Below are positions 1-7,408 of a DNA stretch of 64,000 bases, in pieces (position 1 is the stretch's first letter; every line of letters begins with the position of its first letter). A program made the position numbers and the translations under genes. The notes under the pieces are model-generated. The model did no database searches. It saw only the letters and a list, made by a program, of their open reading frames with translations, and was not told where the DNA came from. Source of the DNA: an uncultured Prevotellaceae bacterium (GTDB lineage: Bacteria; Bacteroidota; Bacteroidia; Bacteroidales; Bacteroidaceae); assembly GCA_900318995.1 (NCBI GenBank), contig ONMR01000003.1, forward strand, positions 62,001 through 126,000, written 5' to 3'.

Positions 1-1528
1 TTGCAGTGATCACACCATCCTGCACCGTTGCGACCTGCGGATCGGATGTGGTCCACTCCACATCTTTGGCATCTCTGATATTACCCGGTTGAGCGTGAAT
101 CTGCAACACATACCTTTCGCCCGGCTCAATACATATGCTGTCCTCTGTTACAATTGAAATGCAGTATGGTCTCTTATTCTCATCTTGAGGTAAATCACGT
201 ACCAGCCTTGCCGGTACAGCGTACTTCTTCAACCTTTCAATCTCATATTCCCACATATCTTCATCGGGCTGAACAAGAAAAGGATAATCGGGATAATCAT
301 CATGATCAACATCAAAATACGATGTTGAAATACGTACGAAAATAGTGTCTTTCTCATATCCGGGCGATTTACCGCATAAGTAACCGATTAACAATTCATT
401 CTCCTCATCTTCAATCCCATCTCCGTCACAATCACTTTCCAGTTCCTCATATTCAGCAATTGTAGGCAGGCGCCACCCCCTTTCCATGTAAAATGGCAGC
501 CACTGTGTCTGTTCCCATTTGAAATGAGAGCCCACCTCATCAGGGGATGATGCACCCACATTCAGGTTCGCCCATTGCACACTCAGGCCCAGATTAACCG
601 GGACCGGCTCAATAAACTCTGACGTAACATCACAATGGGCGGTCATTGAACCGTACTGCGCGGTTATACGGCAGGAGCCAACCCCGACAGCCATAATCTC
701 ACCCGGCTCGGTTATTCTTACAATATTGGTATCTGAACTGCTCCAACTCACTTTCTCCGGCCATATGTTGCGTAATGGAGTTGTGTTGAGCTTTAAGACT
801 CGCTTACCGCCCACCAATAAAGTATCTGCAACGGAATCAATTGAAATACTCTCCAGCCCGCCGTCATCCAAAGGGCGGACCGGCCTTACTGTCATACCGT
901 TATAATAGTTCAACTTCGGATTTCTATCGAGTTTCTCTGATTTGTTACCATAATGCCAAACACTTCCATATTTGAACAGACTGCTTGTCCAGAGTACTAC
1001 ACGTTCTCCCTCATCTGTGGGTTCGTTTCCATCCAGAAAACCTGTTGCCGGAATAAAGATTGAACGGTCTTCATATCCCGGTACGTTACTGGTTATCCTT
1101 GCCCCATATACACCGTCAACGGTAATCCATTCCCAGTTACAGGCCATAAGTTCCTCTTTCTCGGCTTTTGTGGGCATTCGCCAGCCTTTGCCCCAATTTG
1201 CGGCGGCGGCATCATCAACAGCATCAAGGAGCGCCGTACCGTATTTGTCAAATCTGGTGCTGTCATACTTTTCAGTAAACTTCATGCCTTTAGGGACAAA
1301 CCTGTAATTCCATTCCGTGAACATATCCTTAGGTTCAGTCTCTCCAAAAGCAAAATAATTGCCGTAATCCTGAGGGTTCCTGGCTCCGACATTTGTCGTA
1401 GCCCAAAGGACAGAAAGACCCAGGTCCACATACTCGTGTTTTCGGTGTGTATACCTGACTTTTACATCGGCCGCATTTGCAGCCAACACCAGGACTGACA
1501 GTAACAGTGTAATCAGAATCCGTTTCAT
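1..1528 (-). CDS. Secreted BIG2-type Ig-like domain protein, 3' end cut off by the window
   Basis: This open frame starts at ATG 1528 on the minus strand and reads without a stop to base 1, so at least 509 codons are present and the C-terminus is missing. It begins with a signal peptide (MKRILITLLLSVLVLAANA). Two copies of a motif around 'LGLSVLWATTNVGA' and 'LGLSVQWANLNVGA' (about residues 41 and 301) resemble the Fibrobacter/Bacteroidales 'Fib_succ_major' type repeat, each followed by a 'W+R+P T' segment. Between and after them are BIG2-like Ig segments (for example 'VSWSSSDTNIVRI' and 'VEWTTSDPQVATV'). It is probably a cell-surface or exported protein of unknown ligand. It is divergent from the esterase at 1800, with a 140-bp repeat between them. 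Family naming is by eye; the frame itself is certain. Confidence 0.8.
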   Translation of the reverse strand, partial: MKRILITLLLSVLVLAANAADVKVRYTHRKHEYVDLGLSVLWATTNVGARNPQDYGNYFAFGETEPKDMFTEWNYRFVPKGMKFTEKYDSTRFDKYGTALLDAVDDAAAANWGKGWRMPTKAEKEELMACNWEWITVDGVYGARITSNVPGYEDRSIFIPATGFLDGNEPTDEGERVVLWTSSLFKYGSVWHYGNKSEKLDRNPKLNYYNGMTVRPVRPLDDGGLESISIDSVADTLLVGGKRVLKLNTTPLRNIWPEKVSWSSSDTNIVRITEPGEIMAVGVGSCRITAQYGSMTAHCDVTSEFIEPVPVNLGLSVQWANLNVGASSPDEVGSHFKWEQTQWLPFYMERGWRLPTIAEYEELESDCDGDGIEDEENELLIGYLCGKSPGYEKDTIFVRISTSYFDVDHDDYPDYPFLVQPDEDMWEYEIERLKKYAVPARLVRDLPQDENKRPYCISIVTEDSICIEPGERYVLQIHAQPGNIRDAKDVEWTTSDPQVATVQDGVITA

Positions 1529-1620
1529 TTTTCATTTGCCGTTTCTGCCACAAATATCCGCAAATACACTCCCACATGCAAGAAAAAAGCATTGCAAAAC
1601 TGTTGCATTTCGTTTTCCCC

Positions 1621-1760
1621 GCCAAAGTGTCCCACACTCACCCGCGTGAGAGCGTATTCTCGTTGGGGTTAGCGTGGGACATATGCTCATCTTGAGGGGG
1701 TGTCCCACAACAATACGGGTCACAAGCAACAGAAAGCACAATAACGTGGGACACTTTGGC
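1621..1760. repeat. 140-bp palindromic element, copy A
   Basis: The ends are a perfect 15-bp inverted repeat: GCCAAAGTGTCCCAC at 1621-1635 and GTGGGACACTTTGGC at 1746-1760. A second inverted pair, GTGGGACA at 1674 and TGTCCCAC at 1701, lies inside. A second copy at 7265-7404 has exactly the same length, and all four motifs sit at the same offsets (0, 53, about 80 and 125) although the spacer sequence differs. No target-site duplication is visible. This copy is in the divergent intergenic space upstream of the CE2 esterase. It could be a MITE or REP-like element, or an RNA-level structure. Confidence 0.85.
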
Positions 1761-1799
1761 AAAAATCATTAACTTCGCAGAAAAACCAACTGAGAGTTC

Positions 1800-2915
1800 A
1801 TGAAAGGATTACTGATTACTGCCATTGTTGCTTCCATCATTACAGTTCCGGCTTTATCGGCCGATAAGACCCCTGCATCGGACAGCCGCATCACATACGT
1901 GGGCCGTACCCTGGCGGCTGACGGCGACGTGAGTTTTGACTGGAGTTCCACTTACGCTAAGATATCGTTCCAGGGCGATTATCTGGCCGTACGTGCATCG
2001 GACACGGGTAAGGACTATTTCAATGTGTGGATAGACCATGATATGAGCGCCGAGGCCGATAAGGTGCTTTGTATCAACAGTTCCGATACTCTGCTTACTA
2101 TTGTCAGCAGCGCCGATTTCAAGAAAGGCAAGAAACAGGCCACCCATTCGGTGATAATCCAGAAACGCACTGAGGCAGATCAGGGCCGTACCACATTCCA
2201 TGAGTTCCAGACCGATAAGGGGTTGCTGCAGGCGGCGTCGGTCAAGGAGCGTCTGATTGAGTTTGTGGGTGATTCTTACACATGCGGTTACGGCATTGAG
2301 AACAGTATATCGCGCAACCGGTATACTCCGGAGACTCAGAACACTTCCAAGACTTACTGTGCTCTGCTTGCCCGGTATTTCGATGCCGATTTCATCACTG
2401 TCTCGCATTCGGGAATGGGAATTTGCCGCAACTATGATGACAGGGACAAGAATGCCCGCTGGTATATGCCGGACCGATACGGATGCACTTTTGACAATGC
2501 CCGCCAGCCCAAGTGGGAGCCGGGTGATCAGAAACCTGACATCACCATGATTTATCTTGGACAGAACGATTTCTCTACCGAGCGCCAGCCCATGCGGGAT
2601 CCTTTTAAACGCAACTACAAGCGTCTGATCAAGGCCATCAAGGATTATTACGGAGAGGATCATCCCATCCTGTGCGTATCGACCAAGGTTGACAAACTGC
2701 TGTTTGACTTTGTGCGCGAGTGCGTTGAGGAGTGCGGTTACAAGAACGTCTATTACGACGGGATGTTCCAGGCCGTTCATCTGGACAATGACCAGGAACT
2801 GGGCGCCGACTGGCATCCCAACTGGAAGGCTCACATCAAGCTGGCCTACGCCCTGATACCTTATTTCTCTACTATAACCGGCTGGGATATGCAGCCTACT
2901 AAACCTATTGAATAA
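1800..2915 (+). CDS. CE2-type SGNH/GDSL acetylesterase, exported
   Basis: A 371-residue protein with an N-terminal signal peptide (cleavage near ALSA-DKTP). An N-terminal jelly-roll-like segment (about residues 30-130, 'RITYVGRT...WSSTYAKISF') is followed by an SGNH hydrolase domain. That domain carries the Ser block 'EFVGDSYTCGYG', a Gly-containing 'HSGMGICRNY', an Asn block 'YLGQNDFST' and the Asp-His pair 'GADWHPN'. This order is characteristic of carbohydrate esterase family 2, which deacetylates xylan and related polysaccharides outside the cytoplasm. The stop lies one base before the start of the next gene at 2917, so the two are probably cotranscribed. A TAACTTCG box at 1770-1777, also seen before the gene at 6177, may be a variant -7 element. 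Family assignment is strong; the substrate is inferred. Confidence 0.88.
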   Translation: MKGLLITAIVASIITVPALSADKTPASDSRITYVGRTLAADGDVSFDWSSTYAKISFQGDYLAVRASDTGKDYFNVWIDHDMSAEADKVLCINSSDTLLTIVSSADFKKGKKQATHSVIIQKRTEADQGRTTFHEFQTDKGLLQAASVKERLIEFVGDSYTCGYGIENSISRNRYTPETQNTSKTYCALLARYFDADFITVSHSGMGICRNYDDRDKNARWYMPDRYGCTFDNARQPKWEPGDQKPDITMIYLGQNDFSTERQPMRDPFKRNYKRLIKAIKDYYGEDHPILCVSTKVDKLLFDFVRECVEECGYKNVYYDGMFQAVHLDNDQELGADWHPNWKAHIKLAYALIPYFSTITGWDMQPTKPIE

Positions 2916-2916
2916 T

Positions 2917-3756
2917 ATGAAAAAGAATATTCTCGCAGCAATTCTGCTTTGCTTTGTTCCCGGGCTGATGTCGGCTCAGGGTAGTGATGTCAACAGCCGT
3001 GACCTTCGCGGCAAGGTGGTTTATGAGGACGATGAGGTGGTGTTCCGCCAGCTGGACGAGCATACCTGGATAGGTAACGGGCATCGGACTTATAACGAGT
3101 CCCTCTATCTGGTGGAGGGCAATGACCGCGCTGTACTGATAGATGCCGGTACCCGCGTTCCGGGACTGGACAAGATTGTAGCAGGTATTACATCCAAGCC
3201 CGTTACAATGATACTGACCCACGGACACGGTGACCACGTGGGCGGGGTAGGACCGTTCCCTGAGATCTGGATAGGTCCTTCCGATGAGCAGATGCTACGT
3301 AACAGCCAGCGCCGGTACCAGGGCCAGATCAAGCATCTGACCGATGGCGAGACTATCGATCTGGGCGGGCGCAAACTGGAGGTAATGTTCACTCCCGGTC
3401 ACACATCGGGCAGCGTAACCTTCTTTGACAAGGCCAACCATTACGGTTTCAGCGGCGATGCTTTCGGATCTACCAACCTGCTGGTGTTCACGTATTTATC
3501 GAACGTTAAGGCATCGGCCGCAAAGGTTGAGAAATACATGAAGGACAACGATATACGTTTTCTCTATCCCGGTCATTACAGCGGCGACAATCTTGAGAGC
3601 CCCAAGCGTGTTACCGATATCAAGAACCTGTGCGATGACCTGCTCACGGGCAAGCGCCAGGGCGTAAAGAGCGACGGTAACAACGGCGGCAACGACATGA
3701 TGGCCGAGGGCGACGGATTCCGCCTTACCTACAGCAGCCAAAACGGACTGAAGTGA
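2917..3756 (+). CDS. Exported MBL-fold metal-dependent hydrolase
   Basis: A 279-residue protein with a signal peptide (MKKNILAAILLCFVPGLMSA). ATG 2917 is preferred to an upstream TTG because it places the signal peptide at the N-terminus. The metallo-beta-lactamase motif HxHxDH is visible as 'THGHGDHVGG' (about residue 100), followed by 'FTPGHTSGSV', 'SGDAFGS' and 'YPGHYSGD', which supply the further metal ligands. Family members include glyoxalase II-like enzymes and lactonases; the substrate cannot be read from sequence. Its export and its coupling to the CE2 esterase suggest periplasmic action on a small ester or lactone. The stop TGA sits inside the first copy of the TGACGCAAAGGGG element. 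Confidence 0.88.
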   Translation: MKKNILAAILLCFVPGLMSAQGSDVNSRDLRGKVVYEDDEVVFRQLDEHTWIGNGHRTYNESLYLVEGNDRAVLIDAGTRVPGLDKIVAGITSKPVTMILTHGHGDHVGGVGPFPEIWIGPSDEQMLRNSQRRYQGQIKHLTDGETIDLGGRKLEVMFTPGHTSGSVTFFDKANHYGFSGDAFGSTNLLVFTYLSNVKASAAKVEKYMKDNDIRFLYPGHYSGDNLESPKRVTDIKNLCDDLLTGKRQGVKSDGNNGGNDMMAEGDGFRLTYSSQNGLK

Positions 3757-3785
3757 CGCATTCTTAAACGACCCCTTTGCGTCAA
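3752..3785. repeat. TGACGCAAAGGGG palindromic element (probable terminator), copy 1, minus orientation
   Basis: TGACGCA (3754-3760) and TGCGTCA (3778-3784) form a stem around a loop containing CGACCCC. Read on the minus strand it matches the copies at 44803 and 45351 (TTGACGCAAAGGGGTCGTTT followed by TGCGTCACTT). The stop codon of the MBL gene is part of the stem. It probably acts as a terminator or a mobile 3'-end palindrome. Confidence 0.7.
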
Positions 3786-3806
3786 TTGTTAAAATTCGCT
3801 AAACGC

Positions 3807-3855
3807 TTGGCGGGTTGAAAATAGGTGCTTACATTTGCGATATCAATTTGATATC
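3807..3855 (+). promoter_or_regulatory. Promoter with adjacent GATATCA operator-like inverted repeat
   Basis: A -33 like TTG (3807-3809) is followed after 20 bp by TACATTTG (3830-3837), matching the Bacteroidetes -7 consensus TAnnTTTG. At the expected transcription start lies a perfect inverted repeat, GATATCA-ATT-TGATATC (3839-3855). The downstream operon encodes a ribbon-helix-helix protein (4827), which is a plausible binder; that link is inference. Confidence 0.6.
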
Positions 3856-3875
3856 AAACTAACATCAAAACAATA

Positions 3876-4814
3876 ATGATTATGGAAACAAAGGAATTTG
3901 AGTTCAAAGGAACTAAGGTAAGCGGTTTTATAGGACTGCTTTTGCTTCTTGCTTGTATTGCCGGTATTGCTCTTACTAACATTTATCTACTCTCTTATTC
4001 AGGAATCATCACTCCTGTTCTGTTTTTGGCAATTATTCTTATCTCATGCGGACTTGTCCAGCTGGAGCCCAACGTGGCCCGCGCAATGGTGTTCTTCGGT
4101 AAATATAAAGGTACTCTGCGTGAGAACGGTTTCTGGTGGATTGTAAACCCGTTCTACACAAAGAAGAAAATCTCCCTGCGCGCCCGCAACCTCAACGCCG
4201 AGGCCATCAAGGTTAACGACAAGAGCGGTAACCCCATCATGATAGGTCTGGTAATGGTTTGGAAGATCAAGGATGTTTACAAGGCTCTGTTTGAGATAGA
4301 TTCACAGACCATCGGTCAGACTGCCGGCGGTGTCACGACTCTTAATTCTACAATGAGGGCGTTTGAGAACTTCGTATCGGTTCAGTCCGATGCAGCCCTG
4401 CGTCAGGTCGCCGGCCGATACAACTACGACGAGAACAGCAACCCGGCCGATGACGTAACCCTGCGCTCTGGTGCCGATGAGATCAACGAGGCCCTGAAGC
4501 AGACCCTGAACGACCGTCTGGCAATAGCCGGAATCGAGGCTGTCGAGGCCCGCATCAACTATCTGGCTTACGCCCCCGAGATTGCAGCCGTAATGCTGCG
4601 CCGCCAGCAGGCCGATGCCATCATCGCCGCCCGCGAGAAGATAGTGGAGGGTGCAGTATCGATGGTAAAGATGGCTCTTGACAACCTTAAGAAAGACGGT
4701 GTTGTAGAACTTGACGAGGAGCGCAAGGCCGCTATGGTAAGCAACCTGCTGGTAGTTCTGTGCGGTGACGAGCCTGCATCACCTGTTGTTAACGCCGGTA
4801 CCCTTTACAATTAA
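3876..4814 (+). CDS. SPFH/band-7 domain membrane protein
   Basis: A 312-residue protein (an alternative start is ATG 3882). Two hydrophobic segments near the N-terminus (about residues 17-37 and 43-60) anchor it. The following region ('[28 protein letters not shown]', split here as a description of residues 65-93) and '[20 protein letters not shown]' (98-117) are typical of SPFH/prohibitin-like proteins. The C-terminal half has Ala- and Glu-rich helical stretches ('[20 protein letters not shown]'). Such proteins form membrane microdomain scaffolds or oligomeric cages. It is first in an operon with an Arc-type DNA-binding protein and a membrane protein. The pairing with a small Arc-like protein recurs in Bacteroidales, to my recollection. 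Confidence 0.85.
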   Translation: MIMETKEFEFKGTKVSGFIGLLLLLACIAGIALTNIYLLSYSGIITPVLFLAIILISCGLVQLEPNVARAMVFFGKYKGTLRENGFWWIVNPFYTKKKISLRARNLNAEAIKVNDKSGNPIMIGLVMVWKIKDVYKALFEIDSQTIGQTAGGVTTLNSTMRAFENFVSVQSDAALRQVAGRYNYDENSNPADDVTLRSGADEINEALKQTLNDRLAIAGIEAVEARINYLAYAPEIAAVMLRRQQADAIIAAREKIVEGAVSMVKMALDNLKKDGVVELDEERKAAMVSNLLVVLCGDEPASPVVNAGTLYN

Positions 4815-4826
4815 ATTGATTTACAG

Positions 4827-4991
4827 ATGGCTAAAGACGCTGATTCAAAAAGCTTTCTGCTGAGAGTGGACTCTGCTACGATGGAGGCCCTGGAACAATG
4901 GGCCGCCAGCGAGTTCCGCAGCGTGAACGGCCAGCTGCAATGGATCATTGCCGATGCCCTGCGTCGCGCCGGCCGCAAACCTAAACAGTAA
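4827..4991 (+). CDS. Arc-family ribbon-helix-helix DNA-binding protein (54 aa)
   Basis: A 54-residue protein starting MAKDADSKSFLLRVD and ending GRKPKQ. The N-terminal 'KSFLLRVDSATMEALEQWAA' has the strand-helix pattern of Arc/MetJ repressors, and 'FRSVNGQLQWIIADALRR' is the second helix ('S-N-Q-L/W-I' pattern). Arc-family RHH dimers insert a beta ribbon into the major groove. It lies 12 bp after the SPFH gene and 2 bp before the next gene, so all three should be one transcript. It may bind the inverted repeat at 3839-3855 and regulate its own operon; this is inferred. Confidence 0.8.
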   Translation: MAKDADSKSFLLRVDSATMEALEQWAASEFRSVNGQLQWIIADALRRAGRKPKQ

Positions 4992-4993
4992 CT

Positions 4994-5548
4994 ATGGGAC
5001 AGATTAGAGTTTTACACGAGCACTATGAATCAAAAACATGGGCTAGTCTGATATATGCCTTTTTGATTCTGATCCTGGCGATAATTAAATTGTTTTTCGA
5101 TAAAGATCAGTCTATTATTGATATTCTGATTACCGTGGTGCTGGTTGTACCATTCCTGGCAGCATTTGTCATGGACCTGTATTGGAGAAACAAACCGGTC
5201 ATGATTGTGTATAACGACCGTCTTGAGATAAGAAAACCTCTCAGTTTCAGAAGGGTAGAGTTCATGTATTCCGATATCAGGAACGTTGATATGGTTTCAG
5301 GACAGCTGCTTATATGGTCCGATGAGGAATCGGCCCCGTCACGTTATAATCTTGGCGTGAATGGAGACCGGGCTCAGGAGACATTTAATATAATCCGGAC
5401 CAGTTATGACAAATACAATCAGGAGCGTGGCATCAGTCCCATTCCCTTGGACAGACTGTCCACCAAGAGAAATATCGGAACAAAACTGGCAATGATCATG
5501 GTGTTCACTATAGCTATCATGATTGTGGTGTACAAACTGATTGACTGA
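4994..5548 (+). CDS. Predicted membrane protein with PH-like middle domain
   Basis: A 184-residue protein with two N-terminal transmembrane segments (about 17-35 and 43-62) and one C-terminal segment (about 165-182). The central soluble part ('MIVYNDRLEIRKPLSFRRVE...IRNVDMVSGQLLIW') resembles bacterial PH-like (bPH) domains. It starts 2 bp after the Arc-like gene. The function is not recognised; the context suggests a partner of the SPFH protein in membrane organisation. Confidence 0.65.
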   Translation: MGQIRVLHEHYESKTWASLIYAFLILILAIIKLFFDKDQSIIDILITVVLVVPFLAAFVMDLYWRNKPVMIVYNDRLEIRKPLSFRRVEFMYSDIRNVDMVSGQLLIWSDEESAPSRYNLGVNGDRAQETFNIIRTSYDKYNQERGISPIPLDRLSTKRNIGTKLAMIMVFTIAIMIVVYKLID

Positions 5549-5573
5549 TCTGTCCGTTCCCCCTTTGGCGGGA

Positions 5574-6098
5574 TTAGAGGTAGCGGACGGTCTCTGACAG
5601 GGGTTTGCGCTTGGGGTGACGGTCCGATGCCACACCGTCGGGGGCAGCATAGCCGATGGGCATGAGCGCAACGGGCTTGATGTTGGGCGGCAGGTTGAAC
5701 AGCTGGCGGGTGGCCTTGAAGTCAAAGCTGCATACCCAGCAGGAGCCGATGCCCAGTTCCCAGGCCTGGAGCATCATATGGGTGAGTACGATTGTGGCAT
5801 CCATCTCGCCGGCGGAGTGCCCCTCCTCCTCATGCTTGCGGTTTTTCCAGCAGATATCCTCATCATAGCACACCAGCAGTGCCTGCGGAGCATGGAACAT
5901 GTACGGCGTCACGCTGGCCATCTTGGCCACGGCATCGGGACTCTGCAGTACATAAATCACCTGCGGCTGGAAGTTCACGGCAGTAGGCGCCACGCGTCCA
6001 GCCTCCAGTATCTTTTCAAGTTTCTCGGGCTCCACCTTGCGGTCCGAGAACGAGCGCACCGAGTAGCGCGCCTTGCATAATTCAAGAAAGTCTGTCAT
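5574..6098 (-). CDS. Nitroreductase family protein
   Basis: A 174-residue FMN-dependent nitroreductase-like protein. The start at 6098 gives MTDFLELCKARYSVRSFSD, the classic N-terminus where Arg and Ser contact FMN ('RYSVRSF'). Further marks are 'ILEAGRVAPTAVNFQPQ' (about 34-50), the 'MLQAWELGIGSCWVCSFD' helix and the C-terminal 'PIGYAAPDG...PLSETVRYL'. Family members reduce nitro compounds, quinones or flavins using NAD(P)H. It is divergently transcribed from the thioesterase at 6177 across a short shared promoter region. Confidence 0.9.
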   Translation of the reverse strand: MTDFLELCKARYSVRSFSDRKVEPEKLEKILEAGRVAPTAVNFQPQVIYVLQSPDAVAKMASVTPYMFHAPQALLVCYDEDICWKNRKHEEEGHSAGEMDATIVLTHMMLQAWELGIGSCWVCSFDFKATRQLFNLPPNIKPVALMPIGYAAPDGVASDRHPKRKPLSETVRYL

Positions 6099-6176
6099 AG
6101 CGGTAAAGGTTTTGGTAAAACTCTTATCTGCAAAAGTAAACAATAGGATTTGAAAAAGCATTAACTTCGCGGTGCT

Positions 6177-6578
6177 ATGAAAGAGTATCTTTTTACAACC
6201 AGTCTTGAGACCCGTGACTACGAATGTGACCTGCAGGGCGTGGTCAACAATGCCAATTATCAGCACTATCTGGAGTATACCCGCCACAAGTGGCTGCAGA
6301 GCCGCGGCCAGTCATTCCAGCAGTGGCATGAGAAGGGCATCGATGCAATGGTGTCTGAGATCAACATCAAATACAAGAGCCCGCTGCACGGCCAGGAGGA
6401 GTTCCTGTCATGCCTCAACCTGCACCGCGAGGGCGCTCGTTTCATTTTTGAGCAGGACATATACCGCAAGGCCGATATGAAACTGTGCATCCAGGCTACG
6501 GTTACCGTTGTCAGCGTGGTGAACGGCCGCCTGAGCAAGGGCGACGAGATTGCGTTCCTTCTTGAAGATGTTCAGTAA
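6177..6578 (+). CDS. Hotdog-fold acyl-CoA thioesterase (4HBT/YbgC-like)
   Basis: A 133-residue protein with the 4-hydroxybenzoyl-CoA thioesterase signature 'VRDYECDLQGVVNNANYQHYLEYTRH'-like block at residues 12-36 (actual start of the block: TRDYECDLQGVVNNANYQHY). The Asp/Asn-rich motif is the catalytic and CoA-binding loop, and the rest has the alternating pattern of a single hotdog fold. It probably hydrolyses acyl-CoA esters in the cytoplasm. Its end overlaps the start of the HAD gene by 11 bp, implying cotranscription. A TAACTTCG box lies at 6162-6169 just upstream, as before the gene at 1800. Confidence 0.87.
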   Translation: MKEYLFTTSLETRDYECDLQGVVNNANYQHYLEYTRHKWLQSRGQSFQQWHEKGIDAMVSEINIKYKSPLHGQEEFLSCLNLHREGARFIFEQDIYRKADMKLCIQATVTVVSVVNGRLSKGDEIAFLLEDVQ

Positions 6579-7260
6579 GGCAGATATAACAACCGTCCTG
6601 ATGGATGTCGATGACACGCTCCTGGATTTCAAGGAGTGTGCCAGGGAGAATGTGCGTGGGTGCTGCCTCAAAAACGGCATCCCATACTCCGACCATCTGT
6701 TTGAGTTCTTTCTGAGCCGCAACATCATCCTCTGGAAACGCATAGAGGACGGACTGCTTACCGTAGATGAACTTCACCGTACCCGTTGGGCCGGCATATT
6801 CCGTGACCTGGGCATTGAGGCCGACGGCCCCGCGTTTGAGCTGGATTTTATTGCGGGACTGCGCGATACATCGGTCCCTGTGGCCGGAGCGCATGAGGTG
6901 ATGAAATATCTCCATGACCGGTACAAGGTCTATGTGGTGAGCAACGCATCCAACCTGCAGCAGTCCACGCGTCTGGGCAAGGCCGGACTGATGCAGTACG
7001 TGGACGGAATTTTCGGCTCACTGGACATCGGCTTCAATAAACCTTCAAAAGAATACTTTGACTACTGTTTCAGCCAGTTGCCCGGCACCCGTCCGGATCA
7101 GACCGTAATAGTGGGTGATTCGCTCAACGCCGATATCAGCGGCGGCCAGGCATACGGTCTGCACACCATCTGGTTCAATATCCGCAGCGTGGAGGCATCG
7201 GCCCAAATCACACCCGACCACACAATCCGCTCACTCAGCGACCTCACCTCACTGCTCTAA
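6568..7260 (+). CDS. HAD-superfamily phosphatase, YjjG-like
   Basis: A 230-residue protein. I choose ATG 6568 because it places the nucleophile motif DVDDTLLDF at residue 13, as in YjjG nucleotidases; it overlaps the thioesterase stop. A helical cap follows ('LEFFLSRNIILWKRIEDGLL' type sequence), then the Ser/Thr motif 'VVSNAS', Lys in 'FNKPSKEYF' and the acidic motif 'GDSLNADISGG'. YjjG-like enzymes dephosphorylate non-canonical pyrimidine nucleotides and other small phosphates. Its 3' end is 4 bp from the 140-bp repeat copy B. Confidence 0.85.
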   Translation: MFSKADITTVLMDVDDTLLDFKECARENVRGCCLKNGIPYSDHLFEFFLSRNIILWKRIEDGLLTVDELHRTRWAGIFRDLGIEADGPAFELDFIAGLRDTSVPVAGAHEVMKYLHDRYKVYVVSNASNLQQSTRLGKAGLMQYVDGIFGSLDIGFNKPSKEYFDYCFSQLPGTRPDQTVIVGDSLNADISGGQAYGLHTIWFNIRSVEASAQITPDHTIRSLSDLTSLL

Positions 7261-7264
7261 TCCC

Positions 7265-7404
7265 GCCAAAGTGTCCCACAAGCACCCGCTCGAGAGCACC
7301 CTCCTGGGCCGATGAGCGTGGGACACACCCCCAAGATGAGGGTATGTAACACAACAAACCCCGCTACAGAGCTTGTGGCGGGGTTCGTTGTGGGACACTT
7401 TGGC
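7265..7404. repeat. 140-bp palindromic element, copy B
   Basis: The same 15-bp terminal inverted repeats as copy A occur at 7265-7279 and 7390-7404. GTGGGAC at 7318 and the decayed TGTAACAC at 7345 occupy the same offsets as the inner pair of copy A. An extra stem, AACCCCGC (7357-7364) with GCGGGGTT (7378-7385), exists only here. It fills the gap between the convergent HAD and phosphatase genes, so at this place it may also serve as a terminator. Confidence 0.85.
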
Positions 7405-7408
7405 GAAA

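Noticed and set aside
1854-2834. Minus-strand open frame of 326 codons
   Set aside because: Antisense shadow of the CE2 esterase, whose SGNH motifs are conserved on the plus strand.
5574-6287. Longer nitroreductase start at 6287
   Set aside because: It would overlap the divergent thioesterase gene; the family N-terminus begins at 6098.
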